DNA of 64,000 bases from Babylonia areolata (Eukaryota > Mollusca > Gastropoda > Neogastropoda > Buccinidae): positions 19,492,702-19,556,701 of the forward strand of contig NC_134878.1 of the NCBI RefSeq assembly GCF_041734735.1, given 5' to 3'. The notes below the pieces were generated by a model. It saw nothing but the letters and a program-made list of their open reading frames with translations. It was not told where the DNA came from and searched no databases. Below, piece by piece: positions 61,401 through 64,000 of this stretch (positions are counted from its first letter, which is position 1; every line of letters begins with the position of its first letter). The translations under genes were made by a program, and so were the position numbers.

Positions 61401-62792
61401 ACATGGTAATGAATGCTGTTGTTTAATCACCATTAATTTGCCATGATCATGTGGACATGGTAGGTGTTGTTCTTGGTTTTATAATGTGTTGCCATGATCA
61501 TGTGGAATGGTAATAATTTCCTTTCTTTAGTCACCATTAATTTACTATGATTATGTTGACATAGTAGTAACCCTTTTCATTGCAATTAATTTTGCTTGTT
61601 TTGTTTCTTTTCTATCAGGTTTTTTGTTGTTGAGGTTTTAAATTTGAATGGATAACTCGATGGGAGTGTGGTACCAGTCTACATGGGTGCATGACACAAC
61701 AACCTTTCACCACCTTGTCCCCCTACATTACATTAACAAAGAACCAACCTTCCACTGAGTTAATGCATTAACACCTGGCCACAATCAATCTGCCATCCAC
61801 TGAATTATTACATTAACAAGGAACAAACCTTCCTCTGAATTAATACATTAACACCTGAATTATTACATTAACGAAGTCTCAACCTGTGTTTTGGGAATAC
61901 ACAAACACAAGTTTGCCAATCAATGCTCCCATATTCCCCTTATCCCCTTGCTGAGTCATCTACATATTCATTATTAATTTATTTACATAATGACGTGAAC
62001 ATTTTCACACAGAAGCCTACAGCTGCACAGGGAGTGACCCACCTGCAGTGGACGAGGATGGGTCCCGGTGCGTGCTGGGTGAAGGAGTTGACCCGTCGTC
62101 TCACGTCCAGCAGGAGTCCTGGGTCAGGGTTTTCCTCACGGAACCCCACCATCTCGTACTGCCGCACCAGGCGCTGCTCAAACCCCCCCTCCTGCCACCA
62201 CATCAGGCACGGTTCACACACACTTCCAGGACAATAACATTTTAAGGGCTTTTTAGAAACTGAATGGAAAGAACACAGGGGAAGACATGTGGGTTCGTTT
62301 ATTTATTTATAGTCTGTTCATCTGAGATAATGATATTAGACTAAAAATAAATGACATTATTATTTGGATTATTATAATTTCTGTCATAATGATGATTGTT
62401 ATCATTAATTAGAAATTGACATTTCTGTATATTCGAATGAAAAGGGGGGTGGTTGAGGTGGAGGGGAGGGGGGGGCAGGGTGGGGGGGGGGGGGGGGGGG
62501 AGGGGACTATGGAGAGGGTGAGTGTCAGTGATTGGAGAAAGGAAAAACATAATATTGGAAGGGTGTGTGTGTGTGGGTACTGTCCAATACAATACACTAC
62601 AAGACAATACAATAACTCACAATACAATCCACTACACTACGATAAGCACTGTGCACCAACCCGCTGAATCCTGAAGGTGCGGATGTTGAGTCGAGCCATG
62701 AAGACGCTGTCCTCGTTCCAGATGTGGATGTCGCCGTGCCGCACGTAGCGATGGCTGCTGGCCATGTCGTTCCAGTACTTGTCACACTGCTG
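31054..62792 (-). CDS. Receptor-type protein tyrosine phosphatase, C-terminal 13 exons, N-terminus outside window
   Basis: Exons, 5' to 3' on the minus strand: 62792-62661, 62191-62043, 58830-58695, 57767-57618, 55615-55516, 54638-54559, 48748-48617, 47197-47075, 43559-43500, 37507-37308, 34678-34543, 33785-33546, 31563-31054. They sum to 716 codons with every phase consistent. Local residues 1-160 are the second half of one PTP domain, 190-500 a second domain, and 500-715 a low-complexity tail. Family role: a plasma-membrane receptor with tandem intracellular PTP domains acting on phosphotyrosine. LPPERARPYLMT and NAVYVDGY recall the R2B group (PTPRK/M/T/U). In domain one the loop reads H92-C93-R-C-G-G-G-R99-S, and FRE (61-63) replaces WPD. 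In domain two S420 stands for the catalytic Cys, with R426 kept. No transmembrane segment is in view. The family is sure; the subgroup is inferred. Confidence 0.92.
32662..33228. repeat. 24/34-bp minisatellite
   Basis: Units CATACCCCATCCTGCCATGA and CCCTC; the longer variant adds ATCCCATCAT. In the last RPTP intron, between exons l and m. Confidence 0.95.
33546..33785 (-). CDS. RPTP exon l: end of second PTP domain and tail
   Basis: Acceptor TGTGTCAG and donor GTGAGG; 80 codons in phase 0. DEYRYIYSFMTDYI is the standard last helix of a PTP domain. It is followed by an acidic and Ser-rich tail ending LPDSAE. Confidence 0.92.
33850..34006 (+). mobile_element. SINE 3' fragment, tail type 2, with (AATC)n end
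   Basis: CTCTACCCAGGTAGGCAG, GTAAAGCGCTTAGAGCTTGG and TATAAGTATCCA are followed by (AATC)n. The same tail ends the SINE at 47275-47668. 5'-truncated; no tRNA head. Confidence 0.7.
34543..34678 (-). CDS. RPTP exon k: degenerate P-loop, second domain
   Basis: Acceptor TGGCACAG and donor GTGAGG. Encodes DGASRCGIFCAVHMCCDQVK, then EVDVFNAVRLVRHNRPQLV. Together with exon j the loop is L-S-K-D-G-A-S-R, with Ser for Cys. Confidence 0.93.
34829..35212 (+). mobile_element. tRNA-headed SINE, tail type 1
   Basis: Head GGTGGCCTAGTGGTAAGACA and B box GGTTTGAGCACC. Central AATAAACTCTGGTCCC and AAAGAACCCA block, A-run, then tail CTGAATTTCACACAGA and ACAATACAA. In the intron between RPTP exons j and k, antisense to the gene. 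Confidence 0.8.
35522..35975. repeat. 46-bp minisatellite, about 10 units
   Basis: Unit TGTCTGTTTTACCACTGATG, AGGCTGTTGATCATTTAGTG, CCTCAA, with few variants. In the intron between RPTP exons j and k. Confidence 0.96.
36290..37296. repeat. Minisatellite abutting the exon j donor, about 22 units
   Basis: The core CCCCACTGACAGCACATAAC is followed by TCCGGATCCCCCCTGCCCCC, with optional TATCCACCT; units are about 33-49 bp. The last unit runs into the splice donor of RPTP exon j at 37307. The C/G skew leaves long false frames on the minus strand. Confidence 0.96.
37308..37507 (-). CDS. RPTP exon j: WPD site and first half of degenerate P-loop
   Basis: Acceptor CCCTCAG and donor AA/GTGAGT; ends in phase 2. 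Encodes MLTNIPGCEIREDDLVVKMF, then QVCGGGTRKP with no WPD, and LNPICVLS ending on S420. The donor abuts a minisatellite. Confidence 0.9.
38345..38398. repeat. (GA)n microsatellite
   Basis: About 25 GA dinucleotides in the intron between RPTP exons i and j. A second GA run ends at 39026. Confidence 0.97.
39026..39775. repeat. 160-180-bp tandem repeat with internal (GA)n, four units
   Basis: Each unit has GACAAGACAAGACAATGG, TTTATTTGTTAGGCCTC, GAGTGGGCCACTAACAAAAA and TATCAATGCGCATGTG, then a GA tract of variable length. Only the GA tract differs much between units. In the intron between RPTP exons i and j. Confidence 0.95.
39850..40140 (+). mobile_element. Diverged tRNA-headed SINE
   Basis: B-box-like GGTTTGAACCCC and the central CTAAACTGGACTGGTGG TCTTGG block resemble the SINE at 34829. 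The tail is not recognisable. In the intron between RPTP exons i and j. Confidence 0.45.
40895..41023. repeat. 43-bp tandem repeat, three units
   Basis: GTTAGCACCAGTTGTAGAAC, GTTTCAGTGAATATCTGTCT, CTT, repeated three times. Intronic. Confidence 0.95.
42165..42295 (-). mobile_element. SINE family L, 3' fragment
   Basis: CATTATCTGCATTGTTTCAG, TGGCATTACCCCCATGCC and CACAGTCCCAGTGTC match the 3' third of the copy at 53690-54262. In the intron between RPTP exons i and j. Confidence 0.6.
43500..43559 (-). CDS. RPTP exon i: 20-residue insert
   Basis: Acceptor CTCTTCAG and donor GTAAAC; exactly 20 codons in phase 0. Encodes CPKFDYHVPGYLFKVSRRAM. It sits where canonical domains pass straight to the pre-WPD strand, so it looks like a lineage insert or a skippable cassette exon. 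Confidence 0.75.
44816..44968. repeat. 51-bp tandem repeat, three units
   Basis: GACCATACTTTCATTTTCAT, AAATATCTAAATGCCTCAGT, TTTTCAACAGT, three nearly identical copies. In the intron between RPTP exons h and i. Confidence 0.95.
45478..45862. repeat. 40-bp tandem repeat with an internal hairpin, about 9.5 units
   Basis: Unit GACAGCTTTGTATTCCAGAG, CTGTCATGTTTCTTAAAACA. GACAGC and GCTGTC within each unit are inverses. Two alternating variants (GCATTG and GCTTTG) are seen. Intronic. Confidence 0.95.
47075..47197 (-). CDS. RPTP exon h
   Basis: Acceptor TATGTGCAG and donor GTATGC; 41 codons. TYPRFWPKELDCEVRYGPIS followed by NVIVRAFAIHK corresponds to the C-x-x-YWP and IRxF strands. Confidence 0.92.
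47275..47668 (-). mobile_element. tRNA-headed SINE, tail type 2
   Basis: On the minus strand: head GTGGCCAAGTGGTAACGCG, B box GGGATCAAATCC, then the same central block as the type 1 SINEs (GATAAACAGAGATC), but ending CTCTACCCAGGTAGACAG ... TTTGTAAAGCACTAAGAG. In the intron between RPTP exons g and h, same strand as the gene. Confidence 0.75.
48010..48312 (-). mobile_element. tRNA-related SINE with (CA)n tail
   Basis: Minus strand: AAGACATTGGACTTCTAATC, GGTTTGATCCCATG (B-box-like), CTGTCCTTGGGAAAGGCAC and GGGGACTCCAGTTTGGG, ending in a CA/TG tract at 48024-48069. The CTTGGGAAAGGCAC block is typical of widespread invertebrate SINEs. The A box is degraded. Confidence 0.65.
48024..48069. repeat. 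(TG)n microsatellite
   Basis: About 22 TG dinucleotides at the tail of the minus-strand SINE at 48010-48312. Confidence 0.97.
48330..48545 (+). mobile_element. SINE-like 3' fragment ending in (CTC)n
   Basis: It ends GTGACAGGACGTTAAACA followed by TCCTCCTCC, a tail resembling that of the SINE at 52490-52840. No head is visible. Weak call. Confidence 0.35.
48617..48748 (-). CDS. RPTP exon g
   Basis: Acceptor GTGTGCAG and donor GTAGGT; 44 codons in phase 0. GYHQENTFLVTQWPKKHTIN, DLWRLLFDF and VVLNEVKF match GYR-AFIATQGP, DFWRM and IVMLN of PTPs. Confidence 0.93.
48806..49132. repeat. 35-bp tandem repeat, about nine units
   Basis: Unit GTGATGCATGTCAGTGAAGG, ACTGTTGGCAGTCAT. Begins about 60 bases upstream of RPTP exon g in the transcript. 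Confidence 0.95.
49498..50035. repeat. 27-bp tandem repeat, about 20 units
   Basis: Unit CAGTCAAGGGGCTGACATGT, ACACAGT. As 27 is a multiple of three, both strands show nine-residue repeat frames (MYTVSQGAD and VSPLTDCVH). Intronic; no coding role is inferred. Confidence 0.95.
51465..51826 (-). mobile_element. Intact tRNA-derived SINE with (GAA)n tail
   Basis: A perfect 14-bp target duplication, TCACCCACAGTACA, flanks it (51451-51464 and 51827-51840). The head on the minus strand has an excellent A box (TAGCCGAGTGGTTAAAGC) and B box (GGTTCGAATCA), like a Leu/Ser tRNA. The body ends in (GAA)n at the low coordinate. Clean ends suggest a young copy. In the intron between RPTP exons f and g, same strand as the gene. 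Confidence 0.9.
51940..52197. repeat. 50-bp tandem repeat, five units
   Basis: Unit CATCCCCTATCTGCTCCGTT, TGCTTTTCATCCATCTGGTA, CAATCTGTGC. In the intron between RPTP exons f and g. Confidence 0.95.
52283..52398 (+). mobile_element. SINE 3' tail fragment, type 1
   Basis: GGTGGCGCTCTCAGTG, GGGAAGAGCAGCCCGAATTT and CACACAGAG match the 3' part of the SINE at 34829-35212. A short direct repeat of AAAATTTGTCATACA precedes ACAAT runs. Confidence 0.65.
52490..52836 (+). mobile_element. tRNA-headed SINE, third family
   Basis: A-box-like TCATTAAGGCTAGCACCC and B box GGGCTTGAATCCCAG, then a body unlike the other SINEs, ending in TCCTCCTCCTTCATCATC. It directly precedes another SINE at 52838. Confidence 0.6.
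52838..53310 (+). mobile_element. SINE family L, head-truncated copy
   Basis: Matches the copy at 53690-54262 in the opposite orientation: TTTCATGCCCTGCTCTCATG, GTGACCTCAGTTTC, GGGTCTCCTTTGGTGTG and GCAATACCACTGAAACGG. The first ~60 nt (tRNA head) are missing. The two copies form an inverted pair. Confidence 0.75.
53690..54262 (-). mobile_element. Long tRNA-headed SINE (family L), full copy
   Basis: Minus strand: head CTGTGGTGAAGTGGTTAGTG and B-box-like GGATGTGAGTTCATCC, then GACCTCAGTTTGGTACCCC, a C/G-run at 54001-54050, and a 3' half with GGAGGC TACA and GGCATTATTCC. The same body recurs at 16545-17225, 42165-42295 and 52838-53310. Confidence 0.75.
54559..54638 (-). CDS. RPTP exon f: substrate-side strands
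   Basis: Acceptor GAGCCAG and donor GTGAGT. Encodes ERARPYLMTTEQGENATDFI then NAVYVD, equal to the DYINA-x-x-DGY region of the family. Phase 0 at the end. Confidence 0.9.
55355..55500 (+). mobile_element. SINE-like repeat beside exon e
   Basis: CAGTCGTGTCCGACTATGAC, GGCAGAGGAGGCAACTGC and GAGTGTCTTGCCCAAG form a block I associate with dispersed mollusc SINEs. It follows an AT run and ends about 15 bases from the splice donor of RPTP exon e. Confidence 0.5.
55516..55615 (-). CDS. RPTP exon e: start of second PTP domain
   Basis: Acceptor GCTAGCAG and donor GTATGT; ends in phase 1. Encodes MLKVIVPRLSIGDC, then ENRNKSRDIMMLP, the conserved NKNR-D-LP entry of a PTP domain. Confidence 0.9.
55735..55990 (-). 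mobile_element. tRNA-headed SINE fragment
   Basis: Read on the minus strand: head GGTGGCAGAATGGTGAAGAC, B box GGGTTTGAATCC, then GATGATAAACCGATG, CATGCACTTGATGCAC and AAAGAACCCATGG. The 3' tail is missing. In the intron between RPTP exons d and e. Confidence 0.7.
56145..56415. repeat. CA-rich tract
   Basis: Interrupted CA repeats in the intron between RPTP exons d and e. The frames in it are repeat artefacts. Confidence 0.95.
57618..57767 (-). CDS. RPTP exon d: end of first PTP domain and linker
   Basis: Acceptor TGTTGCAG and donor GTGAGA; 50 codons in phase 0. SQYGQVYAAVAMHLQCGETV matches the D1 end of receptor PTPs. SHSKLEKEYQ matches the D1-D2 linker. Confidence 0.9.
57805..58262 (+). 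mobile_element. tRNA-headed SINE, tail type 1, with A-rich interior
   Basis: Head GGCGGCCTAATGTCTACC, B box AGTTTGAATCCC, central GATAAACCAAGGACCC and TGCTTAGTGCACATG, a long A/C-rich stretch, tail CCTGAATTCACACAGA, then (TAATA)n. It lies in the intron between RPTP exons c and d, starting 37 bases beyond exon d. Confidence 0.75.
58338..58455. repeat. (CA)n and (AT)n microsatellites
   Basis: A CA run at 58341-58362 and a long AT run at 58399-58455, close to RPTP exon c. Confidence 0.97.
58695..58830 (-). CDS. RPTP exon c: rest of the P-loop
   Basis: Acceptor CTGGCCAG and donor GTACGT. Encodes CGGGRSAVFLAVDYCLKQ then VVDVYSAVLHLRRFRKNMIR. Joined to exon b the loop is C-R-C-G-G-G-R, so Cys-X5-Arg is kept. 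Its 5' border coincides with the start of a minisatellite. Confidence 0.93.
58827..59444. repeat. 44/47-bp minisatellite starting at the exon c acceptor, about 12 units
   Basis: The unit is ACACCTGGCCACAGAGATC followed by ATCCATCCACTGAATTATTA. The first unit overlaps the first four bases of RPTP exon c and its 3' splice site. Degenerate units follow at 59390-59444 and resume at 61728-61875, beyond the inserted element. Confidence 0.96.
59445..61727. mobile_element. Inserted 2283-bp element, candidate solo LTR or large TIR element (fossil)
   Basis: It starts TGTGAGAGGACAA and ends TTGTCCCCCTACA, imperfect inverses with the TG...CA form of LTRs. TTAC lies on both sides (59441-59444 and 61728-61731). 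The flanking DNA is one minisatellite unit split in two, so the ends are well placed. The interior has no recognised protein. It includes a hairpin at 59689-59715 and a row of CCATGATCATG palindromes near the right end. Family uncertain; moderately young, as its flanks still match. Confidence 0.55.
61186..61570. repeat. Palindrome-bearing repeats, eight copies
   Basis: CCATGATCATGTGGACATGG recurs every 40-60 bases. CCATG and CATGG pair within each, and ATGATCAT is itself palindromic. A ~104-bp block is also duplicated (61319-61424 and 61425 onward). Inside the inserted element, near its right end. Confidence 0.85.
61728..61875. repeat. Continuation of the 44-bp minisatellite
   Basis: CATTAACAAAGAACCAACC, AACACCTGGCCACAATC and CTGAATTATTACATTAAC repeat the variants found at 59340-59440. 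Separated from them by the 2283-bp insertion. Confidence 0.85.
62043..62191 (-). CDS. RPTP exon b: WPD-loop region and catalytic Cys
   Basis: Acceptor GTGGCAG and donor GTGGGT. Encodes EGGFEQRLVRQYEMVGFREE, then APGPILVHC ending on the nucleophile position C93. FRE occupies the WPD site. Ends in phase 2. Confidence 0.92.
62445..62512 (+). repeat. G-run tract, quadruplex-prone
   Basis: Several runs of four to twenty G in about 65 bases, in the intron between RPTP exons a and b. A comparable G-rich stretch is at 43005-43045, and C-rich ones are at 54001-54050 and 54867-54885. Confidence 0.9.
62661..62792 (-). CDS. RPTP exon a: mid first PTP domain
   Basis: Acceptor CTTGCAG is followed by CAGCAG, so alternative acceptors 3 nt apart are possible. 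Donor is GTTGGT. Encodes QQCDKYWNDM through NIRTFRIQR, the CDQYW and VRTF strands of a PTP domain. Phase 0 at both ends. Confidence 0.88.
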
Positions 62793-62857
62793 CTGCAAGA
62801 TGGACAACGTGCTTTCAGGCCATTAGCAGGGTGCCCTTGTCATTTGGGGTTTGTGGT

Positions 62858-63130
62858 GTGTGTGTGTGTGTGTGTGGTGGGTATGTGTATGAGTGTGGGT
62901 GGTTTGCGGTGTGTGTGTGTGTTGGGTGGGTGTGGATGGTTTGTGGGGTGGGTGTGTGCGTGTGTGAGAGAGAGAGAGAGAGTGTGTGTGTGTGTGTCAG
63001 TGTGCATGTGTGTGAGTATGTGTGTGTGTGCATGTGTTGGGTGGGTGTGGGTGGTTTGCTGTGTGTGTGTGTGTGTGTTGTGTGCATGCGTGTGAGTGTG
63101 TAAGTGTGTGTGTGAGTGTGTGTGCACACG
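62858..63130. repeat. TG/GA-rich tract
   Basis: Interrupted TG repeats with a GA run at 62966-62980, just upstream of RPTP exon a. All frames here are repeat artefacts. Confidence 0.95.
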
Positions 63131-63439
63131 AGTCTGGGTGAGATGAAGAGGGGCGGTGTGATTTCCTGACCCGCTAAAAAAAAAACAAAAAAAAACAACT
63201 AAAGATGACACACTGATTTTTGTGGTGAACCAGTCAAATGATCCATGGTGTGCTCATACCAGCCAGATCTTTGGCAACAAGTCATTTTTTACAAATCTGC
63301 CTTTTACACCCACTGAGCTGGTTGCTGTGGACTGCAATGGCCAGTGTTGTCCTCAATCTGCCTTGTGAATACCCATCCTTTCCTGGAATGTTAGCTGACA
63401 AATTGATTGTCTGCTCAATCAGTGACACAGTCCACCAAG

Positions 63440-63845
63440 ACTAGTTCAGTGACAGCATGAGGCGGCTAAATTTGACAAAGGAGACTAGATTACACGCTCT
63501 GCAATGCCCAGCAGTCCCTTAACTCTGATCATTCACTGCCTCTGTGCAAACAGTTCATGATCCCACTCAAACTAGTCCTGTGTACAGGCAGGCTGAGCAG
63601 CTCCAAGGTATGCAGAGTACATCCTGGCAGAGTGATCAGGTTATTCACGTCAGCGTTCTTTCTCTTACTTTGGCCCAGTAGAATGGAACAAACTGCCCTT
63701 CTCTGTCCACCACGTGGATTCCCCAGTTCTATTTTAAAGTTTCTCCAAAAACACCTCTTCCGTTCACCCTACGTTCTCAACATTTCTTCCCATCCACTCT
63801 TTGACTGCCGCTCTTTACGTCATTCGAGAGGGGGAGAAATGTAGT
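63440..63845 (+). mobile_element. LINE relic: extreme 3' coding end
   Basis: The frame reads RSFSYFGPVEWNKLPFSV then SPVLF, continued in a neighbouring frame by LQKHLFRSPYV. This is the WN-x-LP ... F-x-x-x-LKTHLF signature at the C-terminus of many animal non-LTR retrotransposons. It is broken by at least one frameshift. The subfamily is uncertain. Confidence 0.55.
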
Positions 63846-64000
63846 GAATATATTACAATGTTATTTAAATCAAATTTACAACCCTTTTCGTTTTCGGAAC
63901 GAAACTGAATGGAAAGAACACAGGGGCAAGAAATGTGGGCATTGCACAGAGCAGGATTGCATGAACCCAACTTCAATCATACCGACATAATTCGGGACTC

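Noticed and set aside
63238-63444. Extra RPTP exon between 62793 and 64000
   Set aside because: No minus-strand frame there shows PTP motifs with matching phase; the next exon is beyond the window.

Overview
The window is animal nuclear DNA: genes with short exons and long introns, GT-AG junctions, dense CA/GA/AT microsatellites, minisatellites, tRNA-headed SINEs and a non-LTR retrotransposon. The SINE types and the two protein families fit a mollusc, most likely a marine gastropod; this is inference. There is no bacterial-type operon, CRISPR array or rRNA.

Two host genes face each other, tail to tail. On the + strand, 3538-16243 holds a complete EndoU-family, uridylate-specific endoribonuclease. 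It has six exons, all phases agree, and it encodes 283 residues. The catalytic His, His and Lys are present. Intron 4 carries a SINE and a full-length RTE-type LINE, antisense to the gene and flanked by a 12-bp target duplication. On the - strand, 62792-31054 holds the last 13 exons (715 codons) of a receptor-type protein tyrosine phosphatase; its ectodomain and first half-domain lie beyond the right edge. Both phosphatase domains depart from the canonical active site. The first keeps Cys-X5-Arg in an unusual loop and has FRE in place of WPD. The second has Ser where the catalytic Cys should be.

Layout: 1-3300 is microsatellite-rich upstream DNA with a LINE relic; 3379-16243 is the EndoU promoter and gene; 16244-21540 is its 3' flank, with a 366-bp MITE; 21541-21595 holds facing poly(A) signals; 21596-31053 is the 3' flank of the phosphatase gene, with a TIR element, a 91-bp hairpin and a 1.85-kb minisatellite; 31054-62792 is the phosphatase gene. 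Its introns hold at least nine minisatellites, many SINEs and a 2.28-kb inserted element of LTR or TIR type. 62793-64000 is intronic or upstream, with a TG tract and a LINE relic.

The most unusual structure is in the phosphatase gene. Two minisatellites begin exactly at exon borders and appear to have grown from the splice sites themselves. One copies a 3' splice site about twelve times. The other copies an exon end but lacks the six bases carrying the 5' splice site. No clearly novel gene system was found.
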